From NCBI GenBank assembly GCA_021776805.1, contig JAJFFD010000005.1, positions 1 to 64,000 of the forward strand: a DNA stretch of 64,000 bases, given 5' to 3'. Position 1 is the first letter of the stretch; each line of letters begins with the position of its first letter. Made by a program: the position numbers and the translations under genes. Source of the stretch: Planctomycetota bacterium. Lineage in GTDB: Bacteria; Planctomycetota; UBA1135; UBA2386. Positions 44,909 to 54,918 of the stretch are shown here, one piece after another. Under the pieces are notes generated by a model. The model worked only from the letters and a program-made list of their open reading frames with translations. It ran no database searches and had not been told where the DNA came from.

Positions 44909-45879
44909 TCGGAGAAGAGCCCCGGCCCGGCCAGGGCCTGGCGCAGATAGTCCCGGGTGATGTTGGCGCCGGTGACCAGTATTGCCAGGCGCTTGCCTTG
45001 GACCTTATCCCGCCGAGCAGCTGCGGCTGCCAGGCCCGCTGCGGCGGAGGGTTCGCAGAGGACTTGAGCATCGAGAAGCATGCTCTGCACCGCCGCGAGA
45101 ATCTGGCTGTCCGGCACGAGCATGGCCGCATCCACGTTGGCGAGCATTGCTTGCAGAGCTAGCTCCGCCGGCACTCGGCAGGCGAGTCCGTCGGCACAGG
45201 TGTCGATGGGGCGCTCGATGGCGCGTTTGGCAAGGTAGCTTTCGGTCATGGCGGGCGAGCCTTCGGCTTGCACGGCGATTACCTGGCAGTTGGGCTGGCT
45301 GGCATGGAGAGCGACCGCGACCCCGGAGACCAGGCTGCCGCTACCGGTGGGGGCGAAGACCAAGTCCAGATTCTCGACCTGGGTGGCGAGTTCGAGCCCG
45401 AGGCAGCCCGCCCCCTCGATGACATCCAGGCTCTCGCCATCGTCCACGAAGCAGAGTTCATGTATCTCGGCGTAAGTTCTGGCCGCATCCTTCGCTTCAT
45501 CCAGGTCCCGGCCGATCTCGTGGATCTCGGCGCCCAGGCTGGCGATGCGATCGCGTTTCAGTGGATTCGGGTCGACTTGCAGAAAGATGTGGCAGGGGAT
45601 CTGTAACTGACGGGAAGCCCAGGCGACGCCTAGGCCGTGGTTCCCTGTCGATGAAGTGACTGCGCCCCGCAGGCCGCCTTTGGCCTTGGCTTTCAGGAGG
45701 GCATTCACGGCGCCGCGCAGCTTGAAGGAGCCGACCGCCGAGAGAGTCTCCAGCTTGAGGTAGACCTCCGCCTGTAGCCGGCGGGACAGTCCCTCCGAGT
45801 GTAGGACCGGGGACTCGAGCCCGCTGCCTGCAAGTCGCTCTGCGGCAGCACGGATTCCTGACAGGCTCGGCAGCTTCAT
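44905..45879 (-). CDS. PLP-dependent threonine/serine dehydratase-like enzyme
   Basis: EVYLKLETLSAVGSFKLRGAVNALL (PLP Lys), AVTSSTGNHGLGVAWASRQLQIPCHIFL, VFAPTGSGSLVSGVAVAL. Confidence 0.88.
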   Translation of the reverse strand: MKLPSLSGIRAAAERLAGSGLESPVLHSEGLSRRLQAEVYLKLETLSAVGSFKLRGAVNALLKAKAKGGLRGAVTSSTGNHGLGVAWASRQLQIPCHIFLQVDPNPLKRDRIASLGAEIHEIGRDLDEAKDAARTYAEIHELCFVDDGESLDVIEGAGCLGLELATQVENLDLVFAPTGSGSLVSGVAVALHASQPNCQVIAVQAEGSPAMTESYLAKRAIERPIDTCADGLACRVPAELALQAMLANVDAAMLVPDSQILAAVQSMLLDAQVLCEPSAAAGLAAAAARRDKVQGKRLAILVTGANITRDYLRQALAGPGLFSD

Positions 45880-45929
45880 GCGCTCAGTGTGGCCAATCCA
45901 GTCCTCTGGGTCGATGATGGATCCACATC

Positions 45930-46547
45930 ATGAGCAAGCGCCCCATGAACGTCGGCATCCTCATCTTTCCCGATGTGGAGGTCCTGGATTTTGCCGGTCC
46001 CTTCGAAGTGTTTTCGCGCACTCGGCTGGAAGCGGGACCTGCATCACGACGATCCGAAGAGACCGCGCCCTTCCGTGTCTTTACCTTCGCGCAGCAGGCC
46101 GGACCGATCCTCGCCACAGGAGGTTTGGAAGTCGCCGCCAAGTTCGGATTCGCAGACCTTCCTGCCCTGGACATTCTCCTGATTCCCGGCGGCTTCGGAT
46201 CTCGCGCCCTTCTCGAAGACGAGGCCCTGCTTGCCTGGCTACGGGAGGCAGCGCCGCGGGTTCGGCAACTGTGTTCGGTCTGCACCGGTTCTTTGGTATT
46301 GGCCAAGGCGGGGTTACTGAAAGGCTGCAAGGCGACGACACATTGGGGAGCGCTCGATCTTCTGGAGTCCATCGATGCGGATGTGGAAGTGATGCGTGAT
46401 CGACGGGTGGTGGTCGATCGGGTGGTCAGTTCCGCTGGTGTTGCCGCCGGCATCGACATGGCCTTCTGCCTGGTCGAGGAGTACTGCGGCAAGGAAGTCG
46501 CGGATGAGACCGCGCGATACATCGAGTACAGACGGACACCGATCTGA
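45930..46547 (+). CDS. DJ-1/PfpI-family protein
   Basis: NVGILIFPDVEVLDFAGPFEVFSRT; DILLIPGGFGSRALLEDEALLAWLREAAPRVRQLCSVCTGSLVLAKAGLLKGCKATTHW. Confidence 0.92.
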   Translation: MSKRPMNVGILIFPDVEVLDFAGPFEVFSRTRLEAGPASRRSEETAPFRVFTFAQQAGPILATGGLEVAAKFGFADLPALDILLIPGGFGSRALLEDEALLAWLREAAPRVRQLCSVCTGSLVLAKAGLLKGCKATTHWGALDLLESIDADVEVMRDRRVVVDRVVSSAGVAAGIDMAFCLVEEYCGKEVADETARYIEYRRTPI

Positions 46548-46761
46548 GAATTCGGGTCGGAATTCACCTGCGCAATCGACAGTCCTTCCCCTGTTCTCTG
46601 GGTCGACCTGCCCTGCCACCTTGGGGATATCAGCGACCGAGTTGCCGGCCGATCCGGCTCGATTAGAGCTGGCTCGATGGGCAACTGCGCCCCTTACGTG
46701 AGGTCTGAGGCAGGTGGCATTTCTTACCTGTCACCTCTTTCTACTCAATGAGGAGATTTCG

Positions 46762-48045
46762 ATGATCGAGCTTCATCAAGCTCTGGGGGCCTTTGCCCTC
46801 ACGCTCTCTCTACCGCTAAGCCTGGCTGCTCAGGGACCTCAGGGTTGCATCGGCGACGACGGCTTGAACATCACCTGGTGCCAGCCGGTGGTGAACATCA
46901 ACCTGCCTGTGATCCCTCCCATGCAGGTGTCCGGCGACTACTGCTGTATCAAGGACTGTGCCCTCGAAGAGAGCTACTCGGTCCGTACCAGCATCAACCA
47001 CATCCCCGTCGGCTGTGATCTTGCCCTCATCCAAATCCTCGTCGCTCCGGGTTCACCGGGTGCCCCAGGTTACTCGGGTCTGTTGCTCGCCAAGTACGCT
47101 CGTACCTGGGTCGAGCGGGTTACGGATGCCAGCGGCCAGTCCTTCGAGCGGCAGGTTTGGCGTTTTCTGGTCAATGGTGACCTGACGCCCACCAACGGTA
47201 CTAGCCCCTGCCCGATCCCGGTGCACGCGGATCCGAACCTGGCTGACGATGTGCGAGTGCATTTTACCGGACACATCGACTACGCCTGCGACCCGAATCC
47301 GTTGGTGCCGCCGATGGTGAACAAGTTCGCCATCAATCTCAATCACGAGGTCGGCTGCATCTCGCACAACGCCTTCAGTGCCTCACCCTTGCCGGTAGCC
47401 AGCGGTCACCATGATCGTAGCTATCACCTCTTTGGACCTGCCGGCTTCAAGTGCACGCCGGTCCCCGAGCCCATTGGCCAGACCCCCTATGAAGCGGTGC
47501 GCAGCACTCGCCTGCCCAATCCCTTCGTCTGTCTGGGCGAGGCACCCATTCTGCAGGGGGCGATCGACACGGTTAAGGAGGACTGTCTTTGCGCGCCAGG
47601 AGTCTTTGGGCCGATGCTCTACAAGCACCAGGTCTTCCAGGGCACCATCGACTGCGGTCCCCAGGGAACGAACAGCTATTCGAGCTTCCCACTCAATGCC
47701 CCACCTGTGCTGCCCTTCCCCACCGGGATGACCGCTCATCCGCTTGGGCTCTGGACCCTGGCTCCGGAAGACTTCCCGGGCACGAGGGAATTGACCACCT
47801 ACTTCGGCTTCATGCTCTTCAAGGACGACTGCAATCCCAACGACTTCCCTGTGAAGGTCGTGACTGGCGTCGGCACCAATCGGGCGGCAGGGGGCATCCT
47901 CTTCGGCGGCAAGGAGCCCGGTGCGAATGTGCCGGTCTTTATCGACCTGGAAGACATGGTCTTGCCCAACTCTGCCTTCGGACCCTACCAGCTCGGCTGG
48001 GGGACTCTCTTCCTCTCCAAGGTGGTGTGGAACATCAATATCTGA
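46762..48045 (+). CDS. Cys-rich secreted hypothetical protein
   Basis: SD AGGAG, signal peptide MIELHQALGAFALTLSLPLSLAAQ, about 15 Cys (e.g. DYCCIKDC, KEDCLCAPG). No family recognised. Confidence 0.7.
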   Translation: MIELHQALGAFALTLSLPLSLAAQGPQGCIGDDGLNITWCQPVVNINLPVIPPMQVSGDYCCIKDCALEESYSVRTSINHIPVGCDLALIQILVAPGSPGAPGYSGLLLAKYARTWVERVTDASGQSFERQVWRFLVNGDLTPTNGTSPCPIPVHADPNLADDVRVHFTGHIDYACDPNPLVPPMVNKFAINLNHEVGCISHNAFSASPLPVASGHHDRSYHLFGPAGFKCTPVPEPIGQTPYEAVRSTRLPNPFVCLGEAPILQGAIDTVKEDCLCAPGVFGPMLYKHQVFQGTIDCGPQGTNSYSSFPLNAPPVLPFPTGMTAHPLGLWTLAPEDFPGTRELTTYFGFMLFKDDCNPNDFPVKVVTGVGTNRAAGGILFGGKEPGANVPVFIDLEDMVLPNSAFGPYQLGWGTLFLSKVVWNINI

Positions 48046-48173
48046 TGAGTGCATGATTCGCGACGGTCCCTGTGCGCAGCGAAAACCCAGAAAGATCCTT
48101 CCCTATCCATGATCGCTGTGCGTAGGACTGTCGCCTGCGGGTTTCGAGCCCGCCTGGATCAAGCAGAGTACCC

Positions 48174-48788
48174 ATGAAGATTCTCATCAGACTCAGTCCT
48201 CTTCTCCTCCTCGTCGGCGCTGCCTTCCTCGTCGAAGCTCCTCAGCCTGTCGCTAGCAGCCAGGCTCCTGGCGGCGAAAAGGAAACCTGGCAGGTCGATC
48301 GGGTGCATAGCTCCCTGGTTTTCCGCATCAAGCACGTGGGGGCTTCCCACTTCTACGGTCGCTTCAATCACATCGAAGGGCAGATCGTCTACGACCCGGA
48401 GCTGCCCGAGGAGGCTGAGGTCTCCTTCCGCATCAAGGCGGACAGCGCGGATACCAACGCGGAAGGTCGTGACCGGCACGTGACCGGCCCGGACTTCCTC
48501 GACGCGAAGCAGTTCCCCTGGATCAGCTTCACGGGTACCGAAGTCGCGGAGACCGGGGAGAACGAATTCACCGTCGAAGGGGAGTTTGAGATGGCTGGTG
48601 CCAGCAAGCCCATCAGCATCGTTGTGACCAAGACCGGTGAGGGTGAGTTCCGCGGCAGTCCAAGGCGTGGCTTCGAGGCCATCTTCACCATCGACCGCCG
48701 GGAGTTCGGCATGACCTATGGTCTGGAGCAAGGCATCCTCGGTCCGGACATCAAGATCATCGTCGGTCTGGAGATGACCAAGCAGTAG
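48174..48788 (+). CDS. YceI-family protein
   Basis: ETWQVDRVHSSLVFRIKHVGASHFYGRFNHIEGQIVYDPELPEEAEVSFRIKADSADTNAEGRDRHVTGPDFLDAKQFPWISF. Confidence 0.93.
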   Translation: MKILIRLSPLLLLVGAAFLVEAPQPVASSQAPGGEKETWQVDRVHSSLVFRIKHVGASHFYGRFNHIEGQIVYDPELPEEAEVSFRIKADSADTNAEGRDRHVTGPDFLDAKQFPWISFTGTEVAETGENEFTVEGEFEMAGASKPISIVVTKTGEGEFRGSPRRGFEAIFTIDRREFGMTYGLEQGILGPDIKIIVGLEMTKQ

Positions 48789-48797
48789 CCTCTGCCC

Positions 48798-49640
48798 ATG
48801 GGTCTGGTCGAGCTCTTCCTGGACGGGGTGTTGCCGCCACTGGTCATCGCGGCGCCACCCCTGGCTCTGGCCTGGAAGCCATGGCGGCGTGATGCGGGCC
48901 CGGGGAGAGACTGGGGGATGATCCTGGCGCTTGCCGCCGCGCCCATCGCGGCCTCCGTTTCCCTGGAGGGACTACCGCCATTGATCCCGGTGAAGGGCAC
49001 CCAGTGGCTCTGGATCTGCCTGCTGGCGGCAGCGCTTTATGCGATCGTGGATGAGCGTCGGCGATTGACCCACTACTACCTGGGCAGTCTGCCTCTCCTT
49101 CTCTTGACCCCGCTGCTGATCTTCCAAAGGCTCATGGAGAACAGCTGGGACTGGACCGACAGCCTCAACCATCTAGGGGTGGCCAGCCTGCTCTTGCTTG
49201 TCCCAGTCCTCTACCTGCCACGCATCATGTCGCAGGGGCCGGGTCCTCTGCTGCCCATAGCGCTCACCCTGGTCGCGTCGACGGCGGGCTTCGTTCTCTT
49301 TGGCGGCGGCAGTGCGGTCTTTGGCCAGCTCGCCGGAGCTCTGGCAGCAGCGCTCGGCCTCTCTGTCGTGGTCGCCTTCCGCAAGCCTGAGTTTGTCTTC
49401 GGCCGTGGCTCCTTACTGGTATTCAGCATGGCTCTCGTCGGTCTGTTGCTCTGCGGACATCACTTCTCCGATTTGGATCGGACGGTCGGTCTGTTGATTT
49501 GGGCAGCACCTCTCAGTCTCGCGACCTTCATCCTGCCAGTCTTTCACAAGCGACCTATCCTGGCCCTGATCCCCTGTGTCTTAGTCTTGGCCTTGGCCGC
49601 CTACCTCGGTGCGCCCGTCCCGGATCCCTATGGCTACTGA
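48798..49640 (+). CDS. Polytopic membrane protein, unknown function
   Basis: Continuous series of hydrophobic helices, 280 aa; follows the YceI gene by 9 nt. Confidence 0.65.
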   Translation: MGLVELFLDGVLPPLVIAAPPLALAWKPWRRDAGPGRDWGMILALAAAPIAASVSLEGLPPLIPVKGTQWLWICLLAAALYAIVDERRRLTHYYLGSLPLLLLTPLLIFQRLMENSWDWTDSLNHLGVASLLLLVPVLYLPRIMSQGPGPLLPIALTLVASTAGFVLFGGGSAVFGQLAGALAAALGLSVVVAFRKPEFVFGRGSLLVFSMALVGLLLCGHHFSDLDRTVGLLIWAAPLSLATFILPVFHKRPILALIPCVLVLALAAYLGAPVPDPYGY

Positions 49641-49652
49641 GAGAGCAGCTCT

Positions 49653-50399
49653 GTGATCATCAGCCGCAGCATGCACCCGGATTGGTTATCCAATACTTGG
49701 CTGGTAGCGGATCGGGAGGGGGGCAAGGCGGTGATCATCGATACGGGCGGGCCCATGGCTCCCATCCTCAGCAAGATCGAGGAATTGCGGCTCGAGCTCA
49801 GTCATGTGCTCTGCACCCATCACCACTACGACCACGTGGAGAACAACGCGGCGTACCGGCAGCGCTTTGGTTGCCCAGTCTGTGGGCATGGAGCGGAGCG
49901 AGATCTCTTCGGGGAGCTCGACCTAGAGCTCTCGGATGGCGACGAATTGCGGGTGGGCGACCTGCACATCCGGGCGCTGCATCTCCCCGGACACACTCTT
50001 GGTCAGCTCGGCTTCCTCATCGATGAGAAGCGGGTCTTTACCGGGGATACTCTTTTTCGCGGCAGCATCGGGGGGACGCGTGCGCCGGGGCATACGAGCT
50101 TCGAGGACCTGCGCCATTCGCTCATGGATGTGTTGATGGTCCTGCCCAAGGAGACCCTGGTGCATCCGGGACACATGGCGGAGAGCAGCATCGGCGAGGA
50201 GTGGCAAGAAAACCCCTTTATCCGGGCCTTCCGTGGATTGGATCAGCCTGGAGAACAGCCCTGTCTGGCCTACGGTCAGCCGGCGAGCCTGCTCCTCAGC
50301 GCCCGCGATTATGACGGCGGGCAAAAGTGTTGGGTTCGTTTCGAGGCAGGGCGGCGGCTGGATGTGGTGCCCGGCTCGCGGGTGAGCTTCCCCGAATAG
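49653..50399 (+). CDS. MBL-fold hydrolase (glyoxalase II-like)
   Basis: THHHYDHVENNAAYRQRFGCPVCGH; IRALHLPGHTLGQLGFLIDEKRVFTGDTLFRGSIGGTRAPG; LVHPGHMAESSIGEEWQENPF. Confidence 0.92.
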   Translation: MIISRSMHPDWLSNTWLVADREGGKAVIIDTGGPMAPILSKIEELRLELSHVLCTHHHYDHVENNAAYRQRFGCPVCGHGAERDLFGELDLELSDGDELRVGDLHIRALHLPGHTLGQLGFLIDEKRVFTGDTLFRGSIGGTRAPGHTSFEDLRHSLMDVLMVLPKETLVHPGHMAESSIGEEWQENPFIRAFRGLDQPGEQPCLAYGQPASLLLSARDYDGGQKCWVRFEAGRRLDVVPGSRVSFPE

Positions 50400-50545
50400 C
50401 TCTTGTCCTCTGGGCAGTTCAGATCGGTGGCGTTTTCTTCCCAGTGAAAACTTCGCTGGCCAGGGGTCTTGTTCTAACCTGATGGCAACTCTCAGGTTTG
50501 GTGCCCACTCCCGGCCTGCGGGATTGCCGCCAGCCAGGTGCTGCC

Positions 50546-51730
50546 ATGAAAGCCAGCGGACTACCTCGCCCCTGCCTCCTGCCCCTTCTCCTGCTCATCG
50601 CCTGTGATGATCCGGGCCCGGTTGCGCCGCCGCCACCGCCCGAGGTCGTCGTGCAAGCGGTGGTCGCCGAAGACGTGCCCTTCTACATGGAGTTCGTCGG
50701 CGAGACTGCTGGCGTCCTCGATATCCAGATCAGGGCCCGCGTCGATGGAGTCATCGAGGAGGTTGCCTTCAAGGAGGGCAGCCAGGTCAAGAAGGGTCAG
50801 CTGCTCTACAAGATCGATCCGGCTCCCTTCGAGGCCAAGCTCCGCGAGGCCAATGGTCAGCTGGCGGAGGCGACCGCACGCTTCGTCCGAGCCAAGTCGG
50901 ATCTCAATCGAGTCGAGCCCCTGGTGAAGATCGATGCACTCAGCAAGCGCACCCTCGACGACGCCCAGGCCGAGCACGATGCGGCGAAGGGCCTGGTCGA
51001 CGCCGCCGAAGCTCTGGTGGAGAGTGCCAAGATCGATCTTAGCTACACGGAGCTGCGCTCGCCTATCGATGGACTGATCGGCATCTCTCAGGCCTACGAA
51101 GGCGATTATGTCGGCCGCTACCCCAATCCGGTCGTACTCGCCACGGTTTCGGATCTCGACCCAATCAAGGTGCGGTATTCGATCTCTGAACGCGACTACC
51201 TGCAGTTCGTGCATGAGGTCAGCGAGCGTGCGAAGGCGGAGGGCAAGACCCTGTCTGAGATGGAAGAAGATAAAGCGAGGATCCCCCTCGAGCTCTACTT
51301 CTCGGATGGCTCGAAGCACCCAGAAATCGGCTACCCGGATTTCGCGGACCGAGAGATCGACGCGACCACCGGTACCCTCATGATCGAGGCGACTTTCCCC
51401 AATAAACAGGAAGCCGTCCGCCCAGGTCAGTTTGCTCGCATCCGTGCCTTGATCCGCATGATGGAGGGCGCCGCCATCGTGCCGCAGAGCGCTGTGCAGG
51501 AGATCCAGGGCACCTACCAGGTCATGGTGGTAGACGCGGAGAACAAGGTGAGCGCTCGGCGCATCGTGCCTGGCATCAGACTGGAGGAGCGCTGGGTGAT
51601 CGACGAGGGTTTGAAGGTAGGCGAGAGGATTATCGTTGAGGGGCTGCATCGAGCCCGCTCGGGAATGATCGTCGCGCCGATAGCGCCGGACGCCAAGAGC
51701 CCTGAGCAGAACGGAGAAACTGGCCGTTGA
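50546..51730 (+). CDS. RND efflux periplasmic adaptor (membrane fusion protein)
   Basis: Lipoprotein signal LLLLIACDD; VDIQIRARVDGVIEEVAFKEGSQVKKGQLLYKIDPAPFEAKLREANGQLAEATA; AAIVPQSAVQEIQGTYQVMVVD. Start trimmed from 50498. Confidence 0.93.
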   Translation: MKASGLPRPCLLPLLLLIACDDPGPVAPPPPPEVVVQAVVAEDVPFYMEFVGETAGVLDIQIRARVDGVIEEVAFKEGSQVKKGQLLYKIDPAPFEAKLREANGQLAEATARFVRAKSDLNRVEPLVKIDALSKRTLDDAQAEHDAAKGLVDAAEALVESAKIDLSYTELRSPIDGLIGISQAYEGDYVGRYPNPVVLATVSDLDPIKVRYSISERDYLQFVHEVSERAKAEGKTLSEMEEDKARIPLELYFSDGSKHPEIGYPDFADREIDATTGTLMIEATFPNKQEAVRPGQFARIRALIRMMEGAAIVPQSAVQEIQGTYQVMVVDAENKVSARRIVPGIRLEERWVIDEGLKVGERIIVEGLHRARSGMIVAPIAPDAKSPEQNGETGR

Positions 51731-54700
51731 GCTACTTTGCCCATCGTCCGGTCTTCGCGATCGTGATCTCGATCGTGATCGTCATCATCGGCCTGGTCGC
51801 CATGCAGGGGCTGCCGGTGGCCCAGTACCCGGCGATCACTCCACCGGAGGTCGAAATCCGAGCGACCTACACCGGCGCCAGCGCCATCGACGTCGAGTCA
51901 TCCGTCGCCACGCCCATCGAGCAGAAGGTCAACGGCGTCGAGCAGATGATCTACATGACGTCGATCAACTCCAGCGACGGTACCCTGGCGATCAAGGTCG
52001 CCTTCGAGGTGGGTGCGGACCTGGACATGGCCAATGTGCTGACTCAGAACCGCCTCTCCGAGGCCATGGGCAGTCTGCCGGAGGAGGTCACTCGGCAGGG
52101 CGTCACGGTCAAGAAGAAGCTCGCCTTCCCCCTCATGCTGGTGGCGCTGTCGTCGCCGAATGGTACCTACGGCTCTGACTTTCTCAGCAACTACGCCAAC
52201 ATCAACATCGTCGACGCCCTCTCGCGGGTGCGCGGTGTCGGCTCGGTCACCCTCTTCGGTGGCAGTGACTATGCCATGCGCATCTGGATCCAGCCGGACC
52301 AGTTGGCGCGGGTCGGGCTGACGGTTTCCGATGTGATCAATTCGATCGAGGCGCAGAACGTGATCGCGCCCGGTGGCAAGCTCGGTGGTCCCCCGGCGCC
52401 GCCTGGGACCGAGTTTACCTACACCGTGCGCACCAAGGGTCGCCTTTCCACGGAAGCTGAGTTTGCCAACGTCGTCCTGCGTTCCAATCCCGATGGCTCG
52501 CAGGTTCGCATCAAGGACGTCGCCCGGGTTGAGCTCGGCAGTCAGCTCTATGACTCGAACGGACGTCTCAAGAAGGCCGGGGACGAGGGGCCAGCCAAGG
52601 AGGCGGCGGTCATCGCTCTGTACCAGTTGCCGGACGCCAATGGCCTCGACGTCGCCAATCAGGTCAAAGGGATCATGGCGGAGATCGAGCCGCGCTTTCC
52701 CGAGGACTTGATCTACGACGTCTCCTTGAACACTACCGACGCGGTGGTGGCCGGTATGGAGGAGATTCTGATCACCCTCGCCCAGGCCCTGGGGCTGGTC
52801 ATTCTGGTGGTCTTCCTCTTCTTGCAGGATTGGCGGGCAACCATGATCCCGCTGTTGGCGATCCCGGTGGCGCTGATCGGCACCTTCGCCTTCTTTCCCC
52901 TCCTCGGCTTTTCCATCAACGTGCTCTCCCTGCTGGGCCTGGTCCTGGCCATCGGCATGCTGGTGGACGATGCCATCGTCATCGTCGAGGCGGTTTCGGT
53001 GCATATCGAGGCGGGTATGTCGCCGAAGGATGCCACGGTGAAGGCCATGGAAGAGGTGGCAGGGCCGGTGGTAGCGACCTCGCTCATCCTCATGGCGGTC
53101 TTCGTGCCGGTGGGCTTCATGGGCGGCATCACTGGACGCCTGTACCAACAGTTTGCCATCACCATCGCCATCTCGGTGGCGGTGTCGACGATCAATGCCC
53201 TGACTCTGAGCCCGGCGCTGAGTGCCTTGCTGCTGCGGCCGAAAGGTGAGAGCAAGGGCTTGCTGGCCAAGGGCTTCGCCGTCTTCAACCGATGGTTGGA
53301 CAAGAGCACCAATGGCTACATGCACATCGCCGGCTTCCTCACCAGGCGGCTTGTGCGCGGCACCCTGCTCGTTGGCATCGCCATAGGTCTGGCGGCAGTC
53401 CTGGGCATTCGTCTCCCCGGTGGATTCGTGCCAGAAGAAGATCAAGGTTATCTGATCGTCAACTGCCAGTTGCCCGATGCTGCGTCTCTGCAGCGGACGG
53501 ATGAGGTCTGTCGCAAGATCGAGGACATCTTCGGCAGGGTCGATGGCATCAAGACGGCGACGACGGTTAACGGCTACAGCCTGCTGAGCGGTTCCTACTC
53601 GTCGAACACGGCCTTCTTCTTCGTCGAACTCGAGCCCTGGTCGGATCGCCCTGCTGATCAGGTCAGCATGGAACTCGTTCGCAAGCTGAACACTCAATTC
53701 GCTGCGAACATTCCCGAGGCCATGGTGATCGCCTTCGGCCCGCCGCCTATTCCAGGATTGGGAACCTCCGCCGGTTTCAGCATCATGATCCAGGATCGCA
53801 GTGGTGGCGAGCCGGTTTTCCTGCAGGAAGAAACCGACAAGTTCATCGCTGCTGCGAAGGCACGGCCCGAGATCGGCAACGCCTTCTCCCTGTATCGAGC
53901 TACGGTGCCGCAGGTCTTTGCCGACATCGACACGGACAAGGTTCTGAAGCTTGGCCTGTCCATGACCGCGGTCAATCAGACCCTGGGTGCCTTTCTCGGT
54001 GGCTCGTACATCAACGACTTCAATCGTTTTGGACGCCTCTACAAGGTGTACGTCCAGGCCGAGCCCGAGTACCGCATCAATGCGGACCAGCTGCGCTTCT
54101 TCTACGTGAAGGGCCCCAACGGCGAGCGAGTGCCCCTGGATACCCTGGTCAAGGTCACGCAGACGAGTGGGCCCCAGTACACCAATCGCTTCAACCTCTT
54201 CCGCGCGGCGGAGGTGACTGGAGCGCCTGCGCCGGGCTACAGCTCTTCCCAGGCCTTGGATGCCTTGGAGGAAGTGGCGGCTGAGGTCTTTCCACCGGAG
54301 ATCGGCTACGCCTGGAACAACATTTCCTACCAGGAGAGATCGGCGGGAGGTGCGGCGACCGCGACCTTCATCCTGGCCATGCTCTTCGTCTTTTTGATCC
54401 TTGCCGCCCTCTATGAGAGCTGGAGCTTGCCGTTCTCCGTGCTGCTGGGCACACCCTTCGCAGTGCTTGGATCCTTCGGCTCGCTCTGGCTTGCGCGAGT
54501 GCTAGTCAGCGAGTCATACCTGAACAACGTCTTCGCTCAGATCGGATTGGTGATGTTGATCGGTCTCTCCGCCAAGAACGCCATTCTGATCGTGGAGTTT
54601 GCCCGTGCGCGTCGAATGGATGGTTTGGACGCGACTACAGCGGCGCTCGAGGCAGCGAAGTCACGCTTTCGCCCGATCCTGATGACCGCCTTCTCATCTC

Positions 54701-54918
54701 TGCTCGGCTTCATGCCGCTCCTGATCGCGACCGGTGCCGGCGCCGAGGCCCGCAAGGTGATCGGTATGGGTGTCTTTGGCGGCCTGCTGGCGGCCACGAT
54801 CCTCGGGGTCTGCCTCGTGCCCATGCTCTACGTGCTCATCGAAAAGCTCAGTGGCTCGGACAAGGGGAGCACAGCCGGGGCAGTGCCAGCTACAGCAGCG
54901 GAGGGGTCCGATGGTTGA
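51727..54918 (+). CDS. RND efflux permease (AcrB-like, HAE1 type)
   Basis: FAHRPVFAIVISIVIVIIGLVAMQGLPVAQYPAITPPEVEIRATYTGASA; GFSINVLSLLGLVLAIGMLVDDAIVIVEAV; 1063 aa. TTG start overlaps the upstream stop. Confidence 0.96.
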   Translation: MSYFAHRPVFAIVISIVIVIIGLVAMQGLPVAQYPAITPPEVEIRATYTGASAIDVESSVATPIEQKVNGVEQMIYMTSINSSDGTLAIKVAFEVGADLDMANVLTQNRLSEAMGSLPEEVTRQGVTVKKKLAFPLMLVALSSPNGTYGSDFLSNYANINIVDALSRVRGVGSVTLFGGSDYAMRIWIQPDQLARVGLTVSDVINSIEAQNVIAPGGKLGGPPAPPGTEFTYTVRTKGRLSTEAEFANVVLRSNPDGSQVRIKDVARVELGSQLYDSNGRLKKAGDEGPAKEAAVIALYQLPDANGLDVANQVKGIMAEIEPRFPEDLIYDVSLNTTDAVVAGMEEILITLAQALGLVILVVFLFLQDWRATMIPLLAIPVALIGTFAFFPLLGFSINVLSLLGLVLAIGMLVDDAIVIVEAVSVHIEAGMSPKDATVKAMEEVAGPVVATSLILMAVFVPVGFMGGITGRLYQQFAITIAISVAVSTINALTLSPALSALLLRPKGESKGLLAKGFAVFNRWLDKSTNGYMHIAGFLTRRLVRGTLLVGIAIGLAAVLGIRLPGGFVPEEDQGYLIVNCQLPDAASLQRTDEVCRKIEDIFGRVDGIKTATTVNGYSLLSGSYSSNTAFFFVELEPWSDRPADQVSMELVRKLNTQFAANIPEAMVIAFGPPPIPGLGTSAGFSIMIQDRSGGEPVFLQEETDKFIAAAKARPEIGNAFSLYRATVPQVFADIDTDKVLKLGLSMTAVNQTLGAFLGGSYINDFNRFGRLYKVYVQAEPEYRINADQLRFFYVKGPNGERVPLDTLVKVTQTSGPQYTNRFNLFRAAEVTGAPAPGYSSSQALDALEEVAAEVFPPEIGYAWNNISYQERSAGGAATATFILAMLFVFLILAALYESWSLPFSVLLGTPFAVLGSFGSLWLARVLVSESYLNNVFAQIGLVMLIGLSAKNAILIVEFARARRMDGLDATTAALEAAKSRFRPILMTAFSSLLGFMPLLIATGAGAEARKVIGMGVFGGLLAATILGVCLVPMLYVLIEKLSGSDKGSTAGAVPATAAEGSDG

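Noticed and set aside
46549-46574. Repeated GAATTC/GGTCG sites after the PfpI gene
   Set aside because: Too short to be a meaningful repeat; probably chance.
51898-53697. 599-aa ORF antisense to the RND permease gene
   Set aside because: Frame shadow of a high-GC coding sequence: the sense strand encodes a clear AcrB-like protein, and the antisense translation is His/Asp/Arg-rich without domains.
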